Position numbers and translations under genes: made by a program | The notes under the pieces: model-generated | Databases searched by the model: none | Seen by the model: the letters and a program-made list of their open reading frames with translations, nothing else | Told to the model about the DNA's origin: nothing | Source of the DNA: Phellopilus nigrolimitatus | Lineage: Eukaryota > Basidiomycota > Agaricomycetes > Hymenochaetales > Hymenochaetaceae | Assembly: GCA_021029095.1 (NCBI GenBank) | Contig: JAJOHG010000066.1 | Coordinates: forward strand, 62,001 to 126,000 | Length of the DNA stretch: 64,000 nt | Direction: 5' to 3' | In this document: positions 12,280 to 22,913 of the stretch, one piece after another | Layout: each line of letters begins with the position of its first letter | How positions within the stretch are numbered: position 1 is the first letter of the stretch

Positions 12280-12700
12280 CCCAAACGTTCGCATTTCGAG
12301 CTCTGACACGGCAAAAGAAAACTGTCAACCATGGGCCACAAGCTGGTGTCCATCGGGTGCCTCTACGACGAGGGCTAGCCGCATCTCGGACTGAATGACG
12401 CTCTTTGAACTGGTCTTTTTCTTCCCGACCTTCTACCTCCAACTAGATGCGATCGAGCATGGCCTTGAGTTAACCCTTCGCCTGTTATTCGGTGCGTTCA
12501 GACTTCCTTTCTTCTAGTAATGGCATTCGATAAGATATGATTCCACGCAAACCAGCTCTCCATACTCAACGGCGTTTCTTTTATCGGACCCCTCATGCCA
12601 TGTTTTCTCGTTCGTTCTCGTGGTGTTGCAAACATACTGGTGTACTGGTGTTCTCGTCTGCTAGCTCTACTATGCACATATTCTGCATGGAGGCGCCTTC
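12280..12700 (+). pseudogene. SDR first-exon piece joined to MFS exons 8-9 fragment
   Basis: From about 12330 a degraded SDR start (ATGGGCCACAAGCTGGTGTC, CTCTACGACGAGGGC) runs directly into MTLFELVFFFPTFYLQLDAI at 12392, which is exon 8 of the transporter at 4323-6560. The transporter intron and part of exon 9 follow with frameshifts. The same junction occurs on the minus strand at 52190-52330, so the chimera was made once and then copied. Confidence 0.75.
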
Positions 12701-13237
12701 GCTCGCAACTACTGAGTGCGAGGAGGACGAACGAGAGAAAGTGGATCTGACTGTGCTCTGCAAAAAAATCTGAAGACGGACGTGACTTTGCATCTCCTGA
12801 TCACTGAATATGACACTTACTTTTTTCCCCTTTCTCCTTTTGCATCCGTCCCGACTCGACTTAGCCGCACCAATCCCAGTTTTGGTTGCTGCCTCTTATA
12901 ATCTCTATGCCGCTCTTGATTGCCTTTTCAACTAAGTACGTTATGTATATATTTTGTCGCTTCAACGGCACCCGTCCCCTGACTCTCGAGCCCGGATCGT
13001 CTGGTTTTCATACGTACAGCTGTTACTTCTATGACCCATGCGTTTCCGCTTTCTTGCGGAAATGAATTCAGCTCTCCGAGTTGAAAATTTGCGAGACCGT
13101 TACGAGCAGAGCTCTGCTGCCTGGTCTACCTGGGAAGGTTCTTTCCTGTCTGCACTGTGGCGCGCTGTATCTGGTACAGAATGTTTGTCAATTGGTGCCT
13201 TGGGCTTCGTTCGTTCGTTACAATGCGGACTGTCGGC
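12700..13237 (+). repeat. Duplicated spacer (membrane-protein tail and kinase upstream block)
   Basis: Matches 7140-7600 on the plus strand and 61500-61930 on the minus strand: a GAGTGCGAGGAGGACGAACG segment, a pyrimidine-rich stretch, CCTGACTCTCGAGCCCGGAT, and the TTCTTGCGGAAATGAATTCA segment near 13060. No kinase follows in this orientation; instead kinase copy B ends at 13238 on the other strand. Confidence 0.65.
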
Positions 13238-14602
13238 TCATACTGCAAGTACAAACTGTGACCCCAAGCGCGTCGCACTTCGGGTTTTATTGCCGTGGGA
13301 GACATTAAGGATCCTATCGAGGGGCTGATTGACACCGAGGTGCATAAGATGGAGACGGTCGACTACGGCTGCCTGTGGAGATGTGTCGCTGGCAGCCGAG
13401 TGCGGTATGGAAAGGAGGTGCTGTTCAGAAAGAACGGAATGACTGGAATGTTCTTCTCTTTGTAAAACATTCAAAATGGAGACGATATGATCGATTCCAG
13501 ACCGTCTTCCAGGGATATCCCAGCACGTCTGACACAAGTCCCATAGCTTCTGGTAACGAACAGGCCGCGTCTCTATCGACGCGGGACGCAAAGGCTGGTT
13601 GCCGCCCAATATGTGAAACATTACGTGTGCGTCGATCTTCAGATGAAAGAAGGGTAACTCCTTCGTAAGCAATTCCTGTGAGCGTATAAGGAGGAGTTAA
13701 ATATACCCAACAAGCTGCGCAGGAAATAGTACTTACGTAAACGGTCATGCCAAAAGCCCAAATGTCCGACTCCATCGAATGCGTATTCGGAGGCTCACAA
13801 ATCTCAAGCAGCTCTTTGGACATCCACCTCAATGATCCCTTTGTTCCGTTGTTCTGTGAGCTAGTCGCGCCGAATGTTTGCGACGAAATAAGAATTCGAG
13901 ATATTCCAAAATCACAGATTCGAGGTAGCCCATCGTCCGAGATTAACACGTTTTCCTGTTTTAATGTGTACAATCCATCAACGTGAAGAAAACGAGCTTT
14001 AACTCACGGCTTTCAAATCAGAGTGTATGACGCCTTTGCCGTGAAGGTACTTGAGACCCTCTGCTATCCCGATCACCTAATGGTTGAAGATGAACCTGAC
14101 TGCAGGTGAACCACTGACAAAGAACTGGAGCATACCAAAGGCAAGAGGTCGAGGTCTGGACGTCTTTCCAGATAACCCCTGGCTGTTCCATTCTCCATCC
14201 ATTCTGAGATAAGGGAAGGAAATTTGCCTTCTAGCAAGTATCCGCAGAACGGCAAGATATTGGTATGATTGAGACCTGACCACACGTAAATCTCCCGTGC
14301 AAGGTACTGGGTTTATAGGTGCAGTGAGTCCGCGCGCTTGAGACAGAAACCGAAAAGCCCATACTTACCCTTGTGAAATTCGCTTCGCCGAGATGTATAC
14401 GGATACGCTTGACTGCGACTTTACGCGGCGCGGAAGGGCCATCTTTGAGCCATCGACCTTCGAAAACGTCGCAGTATCCGCCGCACGCTACCATCTCAGG
14501 ATTTTTCTGCACGGCGTCCGTAAGATCCAGATACGCCCGCTTCCCGAGGACCTCGTCGAGGATTTCTCTGGGACTGCGACGAGATGCTGTTTCTTCGTTC
14601 AT
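13238..14602 (-). CDS. TKL-like protein kinase without TPR, copy B
   Basis: Ser/Thr kinase-type domain, probably a cytosolic signalling protein; partner unknown. Exons on the minus strand: 14602-14369, 14306-14136, 14076-14008, 13955-13737, 13675-13238 (376 residues, open throughout). Glycine loop ACGGYCDVFEGR, VAVKRI with the ATP-anchoring lysine, VIHSDLKAENVL as catalytic loop (HSD in place of HRD), CDFGISRI, RWMSKELL as activation-segment end, DIWAFGMTVY in helix F. The last exon diverges from copy C after the kinase domain and ends with no TPR. A matching TPR half lies at 16068-16708 on the opposite strand, so this gene looks cut by an inversion. Start is the same MNEET start as copies A, C and D. 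Confidence 0.8.
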
Positions 14603-15080
14603 TGGTCTAGAAGTTGATTGCAGGTCAAAGACGAATACGATGTGTGATAGTAGACTGAGGTACGTTCGGGGGAGAGTGAGTCCAAGTGTCGTCGTGGTCG
14701 TTTAGGTTCGAGTCGTCTCGAGCAAGGCGGTGAACACGCTGGGTACACGTTGTATGATGTTGCTTGGAAGCTCTGCGATGTTAGATTACAAATTGTTATT
14801 CTTTGGCACCCAAACGCCCAGAGTCGGTTTGTCAACACATACTGCACCACAGGAGATCCAGGCTGCCGCTGAAGGAACAGATTGAGTGTGACTTGACGGA
14901 CCGATTTCCAATTCTTGCTAACATCTCTAGCAGTGAAGCACAGTATTGTAGGGTCCTGTGAACAGCAGGAGTAAACGTTCGTTTCGAACGTGAGGCTGCG
15001 CCACCGCGATGAAATTGTCCACTAGAAGCGTCATACTGTCGATTCCGAGTGGGCAATGCGGCGCCAATGCACTATCGCGA
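14603..15080 (-). repeat. Conserved kinase upstream region (copy B)
   Basis: Minus-strand copy of the 7600-8141 spacer/promoter, ending with the same tract directly before the ATG at 14602. Probable promoter of kinase B. Confidence 0.65.
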
Positions 15081-16067
15081 CTCGCTCAATCTCCACCTAC
15101 ATGGTTCTTCGCGATTTACCGAGTCCGGTGGAGCAGACCCAACAATGGCAGGTCTGACAGAGAACACTAGGCGTAGGTTTAAGCGCCGAGCCTGGTTCTC
15201 CAAGTTGCGATTTCAAGGTGTCTCTACCACTGGCCCTTTACGCAGCTGGTTTTCAGACATTAAGTCGCGCAAGGATCAGCAGGTCCATAAGGGCGACAAG
15301 GATCCTATCACCAATGTAAGAAGACCTTTCTTTTTGTTGCAGGGTGAGACCGGGTCCGCGCGAGAGACAACCTAATACAAAGTAAGCTCAGTCGATCGCG
15401 CGGCGGTGCGAACGTCTAATCATTGTAAACTAACCTAATACAAAGTAAGCTAGTTTAATAGTCTAATGAGTAAAAGTATAATAGAAATGTATAATGGCGA
15501 AAGCTCACCTCAGTCGATCGCGCGGCGGTGCGAACGTCTGAGGTGGGCGAAAGAATAAACAATCCTTTTTATGCTACGGGTTTGCGTGCTTTCGGAAAAG
15601 CTATTTACTCTACGAGATAAAGGGGAAACGATAAAGAGAGATAAATGATAAGTAAATAACTGTCCTATTGGTCAATGACAAACGGGGGTATGGGGGAACG
15701 ATCGGGAGTGGTGCGCGGACGACGGTTCATCCGCGCGCAGACCAATCGTGGTGCAGCGAGCCTCGTGCTCGCAGAGCCGAGACGCTGCGCTCGCGGCAGC
15801 ACGTCCGAGCATGCAACCGGTGCGCGCGGGACGGGGCTCCGCCGGCTTGCGCTCCAACACTTTTGTCTCGATGGAGCTCACTCATATTTTGCTTTGTAGG
15901 AATCACAAATAGCGCATATTGTTCGTGATTTAGAAGGAGCAAAAGGTGTGGTATATACGAAGACCTTTATTTAAGAAAGCTACAGATCTATCCGACTCAT
16001 CTGGAAGTAAGACTCCGACTTGTCATCCGTTATTCTTCAGCACAGTTCTGACAAAACACATTTACAG
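15081..16067. other. Unassigned stretch with short repeats
   Basis: A 109-codon frame at 15049-15375 (plus) is basic and has no family I recognise; a possible donor follows DPITN. A 31 bp direct repeat is present at 15387-15417 and 15509-15539. The second copy is bracketed by CACCTCAG/CTGAGGTG arms (15506-15545). A second repeat, AACCTAATACAAAGTAAGCT, occurs at about 15369 and 15432. From about 15975 the sequence is the last bases of a kinase exon 5 plus its intron, leading into the TPR fragment. Confidence 0.45.
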
Positions 16068-16708
16068 CAATTGATATTCCTGTAAGCCTCAGCAATTCAA
16101 GCGAAGAAATGGCAGGAGGCGGTTTAGAGGAGTTCGTACAAAAGGAGCATAATGAAAGCACACTAGGCTCATCTCTAGATTCTAGCTCTGTCATGCGACT
16201 CCTGAATATGCCTGCCGAGCTGGCCACCCAGACTGTCCTTGACACAGTAGAGACAAGTGAGCAGCACCTGACCTTGGTGGCAAGTGGCACATTGATTACA
16301 CACCCTCTTTGTGATATGCCAGGTACTTCATCAAAGATAGGAAGATATGAACAGGCATTGCAGATCAAGCAGAAATTGCTAGCTAAAGTGGAGGCACTTT
16401 CTGAGAAGGATCCAGACAGATTCAATCCAGATCTTGCAGATTGTCTTGATGGTATGGGTCTTGACTTGTCAAAACTAGGCAGACATGAAGAAGCACTGGA
16501 GGCTTTCCAGAGGGCAGTTTCTATTGGGGAGGCACTTGCCAAGAAGGATCCGGACAGATTCAACCCAGGTCTTGCAAACTCTTTCCAAAAATTGGGGTTT
16601 ACCCTGGGAGAGCTAGGCAGACATGAAAAGGCATTTCAGGCTTACCAAACGGCAGCTTCTATAAGAGAGGCAGTTGAAGATAGCCCTTTGCCAAAGACCC
16701 TTGGTTGA
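16068..16708 (+). pseudogene. TPR half of a kinase-TPR gene
   Basis: Equivalent to exon 6 of the full-length copy at 48578-51129: linker with EEFVQKEHNESTLGSSL, SGTLITHPLCDMPGTSS, then three TPR units (QALQIKQKLL, KLGRHEEALEAFQRAV, ELGRHEKAFQAYQ). It ends early at a TGA after VEDSPLPKTLG. The exon's own acceptor at 16065-16067 and the end of the preceding exon are still present, but no kinase domain lies upstream. It is probably the missing 3' half of kinase B. Confidence 0.75.
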
Positions 16709-16924
16709 TCCATGGGAAACAGATTGTCACGGGTCCGGGTTGAGGAATTGCACTTTTTCAATACCCACAGGTAGTTCACAGATTTTCGAGTTTCGAGTGG
16801 TAGTGGTATTTATTTGCATATTGTATGTATCATTTGGACCTCATTAACAATGCCAGACAAGAGTAAATACAGTCTTCATGGCATCACGACCGCCTGAGCG
16901 TGGAGGTTGCATGGTTGAAGGCCG

Positions 16925-17400
16925 CTGATGATACAGCAGTAGCGGATGTGGGTGCGGAGGCGAAGCACAGCACTGTACGTATCCCGATCAAAGCGAAGGA
17001 TGTAGAACGAGTCGTTGGCCATAATCGTGACGAGGTTGCCGATCCCAGACCACGAAACCTGCAAAGCATGTCATGAGATGTCCTCTCCTCAAGAGGAGAA
17101 AGGAAAGCGAAGGACGCACGCGCTTTGCCTCGACGTCGACGCGCCGCACGATTTCGCCAGATTCCCAGTCCCAAAAGACGACAGAGCTGCTCGAGCGCGC
17201 CGCGAGAGGCGCGCCGCAGTGCAGACCCTCGATCGGCCACAAATCGACTCTCTTCATCCCGACATCTCGCTCCTCGAAGGCCTTGAGTATGCGTAGCTTC
17301 GTCCCCTCCAACACCGCATACGCGCCCGTTTGAAGAGTGCTGCAACGAGGTCGCGTGGAGTTTCGTCGAGCTGAACTTGCGCATGGGGACCTCCGCTCCG
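16925..17400 (-). pseudogene. Coatomer beta-prime subunit (COPI, WD40) fragment
   Basis: Minus-strand frames give KFSSTKLHATSLQHSSNG, then YAVLEGTKLRILKAFEER, WPIEGLHCGAPL, VVFWDWESGEIVRRVDVEAK, and after an intron VSWSGIGNLVTIMANDSFYI and LRFDRDTY. This is the beta-propeller part of the COPI beta-prime subunit (Sec27/COPB2). Between NGR and YAVLEG about 40 family residues are deleted, and nothing of the C-terminal solenoid is present. A dead partial copy of a housekeeping gene whose parent is not in this window. Confidence 0.75.
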
Positions 17401-17569
17401 GCACATTGAAACAAACACAGTCTGACTAAGCACTTGGTCTCCCCGCGCCCCTCTGCCGCCGCGTCGCACACGATCTCCCTGGGCACATAACGTCTGTTGG
17501 CATGCGCGAGTCTCCGCTTCCCAAATGTTCGTATTTCGGGCGGCGCGGCTCTGACACGGCAAAAGTAAA

Positions 17570-17869
17570 TGTCGCCTATGGACCAGACGCTGGCGCCCCT
17601 CGGGCGCTTCTACGACGAGGGCGTCGGCGCCCGTTTCAGCATCGACGACGTCCCCGACCTTGCGAGGGGTCGTTGTAGTTGCTGGCGGGAACACCGGTGT
17701 GGGCAAGAAGAACGTCCGCGCGGGCGGCATCAAGACGGAGCTCCTTGGGCACACACCGTTTCGTAAAGACCCAGGGAAAAACGCCCCATTTACCGGCACC
17801 GTTCGGCGCGCTGAGGCAGCTATGGGCGGGACGATGCCCGAGACGGCGGGGCAGAAAGGGAATTACTGA
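17570..17869 (+). pseudogene. Internally deleted SDR copy
   Basis: Starts MDQTLAPLGRFYDEGVGARF then SIDDVPDL, which parallels the SDR N-terminus, then a frame-shifted GGNTGVGK cofactor motif. It then jumps to the C-terminal piece matching [20 protein letters not shown] of the full SDRs and stops. The whole catalytic middle is missing. Confidence 0.65.
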
Positions 17870-18029
17870 GGCTCATCCTCTGAGCGCCGAGTAAATCAGG
17901 TTACGGAAGCAAATGTATGACATCAAGGATCGGCGGCACTGCGTCAGGGTGGCCAGTGACGGCGCGATGACGGAGTGGCAGCCTACAAAACCTCTGCGGC
18001 CATGTCCCAAGCTCAGCACAACACTCACC

Positions 18030-19411
18030 ATGACCAGCACGGCCAACATCTTCCGTCTCAAAGCCGCCATCCAGAACTACGACTGGGGAAAGCAGGGCAG
18101 CGCCTCCCTCGTCGCCAGGTACGCCCGCGGCGCCATGGGCGACGACTACGAGGTCGACGAGGACACCCACTACGCAGAGATCTGGATGGGCACGCACCAG
18201 AACGGGCCCGCCTCGCTCTGGGGCGACCCGCAGACGTCGCTGCACGGCCTCGCCATGTCCGCCCCGCGGCACTTCCTCGGCCCGCGCCTCACCGTCTCCC
18301 CCATGCTCGCCCCGGAGCACGCCAAGTTCCCGCACAGCACGCACGTGCCCTTCCTCTTCAAGGTCCTCTCCATCGCGCACGCGCTCCCGCTCCAGGCGCA
18401 CCCCGACAAGCACCTCGGCGCGGCGCTGCACCGCGCGGACCCCGCGCAGTTCGTCGACGCGAACCACAAGCCCGAGATCGCCGTCGCCCTCGCGGACGGC
18501 TTCCGCGGCTTCGTCGGCTTCCGCCCGCCGCGCGCGATCGCCGAGGCGCTCGCGCGCGTGCCCGAGCTCCGCGAGGCCGTCGCCGACGAGCGCGCCCTGA
18601 CGCGCTTCGCAGACGCGCAGGACAGCGACGCGCTCAAACACGTCTTCACGCGGCTGCTCGCCGCGCCGCAGGAGCGCGTCGCGCGCGCCGTCGCGAAGCT
18701 CGCCGACCGCATCGAGCGCCAGGGCGCGCAGGCCGCCGGCGGGGACGCGCAGCTCGCACAGCTGGTCTTGACGCTGCACGCGCAGTACCCCGGCGACGTC
18801 GGCGTGCTCGCCGCGCCGTTCTTCATGAACCTCGTCGCCCTCAACCGCGGCGAGGCCGTCTACATCGGCGCGGACGAGGCGCACGCGTACCTCGAGGGCG
18901 GTGAGTGACCCGCCAAACCCATTTGGCCGCCCGCTGTCCCCTGACACGCTGCGGCGCAGACATCATCGAGTGCATGGCCGTCTCGGACAACGTGCTCAAC
19001 GCCGCGTTCGTCCCGCCGGGCAGCGGGCCGTGCAACACCGCCGTCTTCGCCGACGCGCTCACCTACACCGCGCGGCCGCCCGCGCACTGGGCGCTCGCCT
19101 CTGCCCCGTACAAAAACGCGCAGCGCGGCCGCACGGCCGCGTTCGACCCGCCGCTCGAGGAGTTCACCGTGCTGTGGACGCGGCTCCCTGCCGGTGAGGG
19201 GGACGGGGCGGAGGAGCGCCTCGCGCGCGCGGAGGGCCCGACGATCGGCCTCGTCACGCGCGGGACCGTCGAGTTCGAGGAGCAGGGCCCGCAGCGCACC
19301 GCGCTCCGCCTTGCCGAAGGGGCCGTGCTCTTCGTTAAGCCGCAGACGGACGTCGTCCTCAGGAGCGTCGGCGGCGCGGCCGAGGTCTGGTGGGCGACGT
19401 GCGTCGAGTAG
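18030..19411 (+). CDS. manA/PMI40: Mannose-6-phosphate isomerase
   Basis: Zinc-dependent type I phosphomannose isomerase interconverting fructose-6-phosphate and mannose-6-phosphate, feeding GDP-mannose for glycosylation and cell wall. Two exons, 18030-18900 and 18960-19411, give 440 residues, the usual fungal length. Seen directly: NYDWGK near the N-terminus, AEIWMGTH, the metal-binding QAHPDK (Q122, H124), HKPE (E149) and DEAHAYLEGD (H285). The start is the ATG at 18030 because family similarity (IFRLKAAIQNYDWG) begins right after it; the frame is open to 17913 without similarity. Very GC-rich third positions compared with the flanking duplicated blocks. Essentially certain. Confidence 0.95.
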
Positions 19412-19836
19412 GCCGTCTATACTTTACGATTATTTTCTTCCCGTTACATAATCTGAGTCTTCCCTCAAGCTCATTTTCCCACGTCAATTAAATAAAAGCT
19501 TTGCACTGCTTACATAACCGTTGCTCACTGTACAGTTCATGTGGCGCTGAAATCTTTTGGAGAGCAGGAAAAAAACATCAGAGAGCGGGGATTTATAGGA
19601 AGTGGTACAGACCAAATACATGAGCGTACATATAACAGGAGAACATCTATTTCTATCTCATCGGGTACAAGCGACAACGACGTACAAAAAAGCAAAGAGA
19701 AAAACAATCCCACATACACTCACCCCCAGCGTCGAATCAGTACAGAAAGGTCATATAGTGCCAAAACACAGCGCCCTCGGCTCTACCCCATTCTCGAATA
19801 TCGAAAGAACCGCAGGCAACGAGAAACAGGAGCGCA
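19412..19836. other. Intergenic, convergent 3' ends
   Basis: Space between the isomerase stop and the stop of the convergent minus-strand gene. AT-richer, with AATAAA-like signal around 19488. No gene seen. Confidence 0.5.
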
Positions 19837-20720
19837 TCACGACATGTTGCCGTGCACGAGCGCGTCCCACGCGCGCTTGCTCTGGAGCGTCGCGATGTAC
19901 CCGCTCACGCCGTGTGCACCCTCGGCGCCGGGCCCCTTGCCCGCGGTGTTCCCCACGTTCTCCTGCGCCTCCTTGATGGCGGTCTTCGTCTGCGCGCGCG
20001 AGAGGCCGTGCACGTTGCTCGTCGTCAGGATCGCCGGGGGCGCCTCGGGCGGCGCCGCCGCCTCCTCCCTGCCCGACCCGGCCGGCATGGAGTGCGCGCG
20101 CTGTGGGCGGGGGGGTCAGCATGAATGAGTCGAGACGCATACGTAAGAAAAAGGACACGACGCACGGAGAGCGTGGAGCTCGGGCGCTTCTGCTCCCTGT
20201 GCTCCCGGAAGGGCGGCGCGTGCGCCGCGGGCTCCTCCTTGTGCGCGCCGTCGTTAGCGGCGGCGGCGGCGGCGGCGTCGGGCGCCTCGGCGGGCGAGTG
20301 CAGGTGCGACGGGTGGTACGGGTGCACGAGCCCCGGGCCGAAGTGCGCGGGGCACGGGCTCGCGGTGCCCGAGGACGGGCGCGAGGACGGCGAGGGGAAG
20401 CGTTTCTGTTGTCAACAATCGAAAGAAGACGCCGCGGGTGAGAAAAGGAAAAAAAGCAGCGGGGGAGGCCGGGTGGGATGAGGTACGCACGGGGCTGAGG
20501 ATGCTCCCGAGCGCGAGCCGCAGGCCGTGCACGTCGCGCTCGTGCTCATGGTCTCTGTGCGGCGCGTGGAACGAGTGGTGTTGATGCGGGTGCTGGTGCT
20601 GGTGCGGGTGGGGGTGCTCGGCTGGGATCGCCTGTGGTGCCGCAGAGACAGCGTTCGTCAGTCCAGCCAGGAAACGCACAGTGAAGAAGAGAGAGACGCA
20701 CCATCGGGCCGTGCGACATG
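19837..20720 (-). CDS. Conserved-looking His/Pro-rich hypothetical protein
   Basis: Four exons on the minus strand (20720-20703, 20631-20491, 20405-20166, 20100-19837) join to 220 residues with good GT-AG sites. The first 18-base exon encodes MSHGPM. Residues 10-35 are a His/Pro/Gln run (EHPHPHQHQHPHQHH), residues 36-55 hold DVHGLRLALGSIL, the middle is Ala/Pro-rich and probably disordered, and the C-terminal 60 residues look ordered (NVHGLSRAQTKTAIKEAQ; GVSGYIATLQSKRAWDALV). The codon pattern is as GC-rich as the isomerase. I do not recognise a domain; the His run could bind metal, but that is a guess. Confidence 0.7.
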
Positions 20721-21520
20721 AAATCAAAGGTATGCGGGGTGCGGTGTCGTCTCAGAGCACCTCGTCAACGGGTGGGACAGCGCAGAGGCGACTGTGTGGT
20801 GAGTGGGTGGGTGGGGGAGCGAACGTGCGGGTGCTGATGAGCGTAGCAGGCGCAGGCTGATAAAGGCGAAGCCGGGGATCTGCCGTGTCTCTATCGAATG
20901 GGCCTCCTTCTGGGGCGTGCGAAGCCGGGGCGAAAACCTGGTACAGTATATCGATGTGCGCTACGTCAGAGACGGGCTGGTGAGCTGGAGAAGACGGCGA
21001 TGGCGGCGGCGATGGCGACGGCGACGGGGGCTGTCGATGGTGGTAATACTAAGACAGTGGGTCTGTTGATCGTAAAGGATACGCCGATGTTCTGTCGACG
21101 CCGCGAGATCCGCTGATGACGAATGCGGAGGTGGCGTGGGCGTGGGCAAGTGTGGGGAAGCGCCACCAGAAAATCGATATCGAAAATCGAAATCGGGCTC
21201 GTTACATATGTCATCGTGTGACGTCACACGCCCTCTCAGTCGCGAATATGTACAAGAAATATCACTGCAATTCAAGCAACTCTCCGGTAGTACAACCAAC
21301 AGTGTGGCAGAAATAGTGAGCATCATTCTGTGGTGGAAATTAGGAAGATGTATAGGTGTTTGTTGGGGGGCTGCAGAAGAATATGAAAAATGTCAAGCAG
21401 AGTGCATACATACAGCATCGTCTTCTCTAATACGCGCCTGATAAAGAGCGAAAGAAATTGGTAGTAGAAGGCATAGAGGGAAAATAACAGTACAATTTAA
21501 GAATCAAATCCTCCCCAGAT
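20721..21520. promoter_or_regulatory. Upstream region with a 16 bp CRE-type palindrome
   Basis: Between the start of the His/Pro-rich gene and the stop of the GRGG-repeat gene. At 21215-21230 lies the perfect palindrome CGTGTGACGTCACACG, whose core TGACGTCA is the CREB/ATF bZIP site. It is about 500 bases upstream of the 20720 start codon. No coding sequence convinced me here. Confidence 0.5.
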
Positions 21521-22781
21521 TTACTTGCGCTCAAGCGAGGCCCGCCGCTCCTCGCCGCCCGGTCCCCCAGTCTGCGGCGACGCATGCCCCTTCACGCGGT
21601 CTATGATCTTCCCCAGCTGGCTCTGCCGCTGCTCGCCGCCCGCCTCGGGCGCGCGCGACGCAGAGCGCTCGCGGATGTTGCCCGCGCCGCCGCGGCCCAT
21701 GCTGAACACGCCCTCCGAGTGCGGGCGCGCCGGCGAGGCCTCGGGCGGCGGCGCCGCGCGCGCGGTGACGTTCGCGAGGCCGCCACGCCCCGTGCTGTGC
21801 ACCCCCGCGCCCGCGTCGGGCGCGTGCGCGTGCGCGAGGCGCTCCGCGTCCTCTTCTTCTTCGAGCGCGGCGAAGTCGGAGACGGACGATATGTTGCCCG
21901 CGCCGCCGCGCCCGCTCGAGTGGAGGACTGAAACGTTTTTTTTTTAGAACGATGGTTGGTCTTTGGTTTGTGAGAAGAGGATGGATGGATAGGGAACGAC
22001 GTACCCCGACCACGGCTCTGCGAGCGCTCGCCGCCGGCGCTCCGGTCCGCGCTCGGCCCACGCGAGCGCGAGCGGGACTGCTCTGGCGTTTTGATGTTTC
22101 CCGCTCCGCCGCGTCCCGTCGACTAGCGGTCAAAAATATAGAATTTAATCCAAAGGATAGATCTTGTGAGAAAGAGGGGCGACTCACAAATGCGTACGGG
22201 TTCTCGTCGTGCTGCTCGATCAATTTGTGCTCGTAGTTCGCGCGTGCGGCGTCAAGGGCTGTGGGCGCGCGCGAAAAAAAAAAAAGCGGTCAGCTGAGGT
22301 CATACCGTCGTCATTTAGATCCGGAATGGAATCCTGATGCAAGGCACCGGAGCTCGAGAGCGTTTCGCATCGGTCCTAGAACAGACCGACGCCCTTCGGC
22401 CGACAGCACCGAAGTGCCGTTCGCTGCTCGCTCCTCCACGCAAGGCGCCCCAAAGTATCCGAAGGGAAAGAGAGACGACGAGCTCACCAGTGTCCCGCGC
22501 GCCCGACGGGCTGCGCACGTTGCCTGCACCACCACGACCGACGTGCGTGACGTCACCTCCTACGTTCGGCTCTCGTCCCCGGGGTGCAGGAACAGCGGCG
22601 GCTCCGTCTGCGTTGTTCAGTTCGTCGCGCGAGAGCGAGCGGTGGATGTTGCCAGCGCCGCCTCGTCCTGTAGATACCTACATAGAATCCAGGATAAGCC
22701 TCATAAATGATACAGATTAGAGAAGTGACGACGCACAAGTTCACGGCCGCGCGAGCGGGCGCGGGGCGGGGCGTCGGACAT
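21521..22781 (-). CDS. GRGGxGN-repeat protein (DUF3602 / Par32-like)
   Basis: Member of the fungal DUF3602 family, whose yeast member Par32 acts downstream of TORC1/Npr1 in ammonium-transport control. Six copies of the motif are visible on the minus strand: STGRGGAGNI, VGRGGAGNV, STGRGGAGNI, SSGRGGAGNI, STGRGGLANV and SMGRGGAGNI, spaced by Ser/Arg/Pro-rich disordered linkers (SRSRSRGPS and similar). Exon 1 is 22781-22737 (MSDAPPRARSRGREL), exon 2 is 22677-22488. A short middle exon (LHQDSIPDLNDD), an exon with ARANYEHKLIEQHDENPYAF at about 22258-22190, and later exons run to the TAA at 21521. The exon 2/3 junction could not be placed exactly, so residue count is uncertain. Confidence 0.8.
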
Positions 22782-22913
22782 GGTTGTAATGGCTGTAGGT
22801 GGCAGAAGTAGGAAGGTGAGCCCAAAGCGGCGAACGGGAGAAGGCAGAATGCAGAAGACGCAGAAGGCGCGCGCCACTGCGTCAGAGATAACGAAAAGGG
22901 CCGGCTGGGTGGC

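Noticed and set aside
17901..18947. 348-codon open frame on the minus strand
   Set aside because: Antisense shadow of the mannose-6-phosphate isomerase; GC-rich third positions keep several frames open. Composition is Arg/Ala/Val-biased without motifs.
20254..20727. 157-codon frame starting upstream of the His/Pro-rich gene
   Set aside because: Reads through introns 1 and 2 of the four-exon gene; its N-terminal hydrophobic piece is intron sequence, not a signal peptide.
21531..22223. 230-codon minus-strand Arg-rich frame
   Set aside because: Wrong phase of the GRGG-repeat exons.
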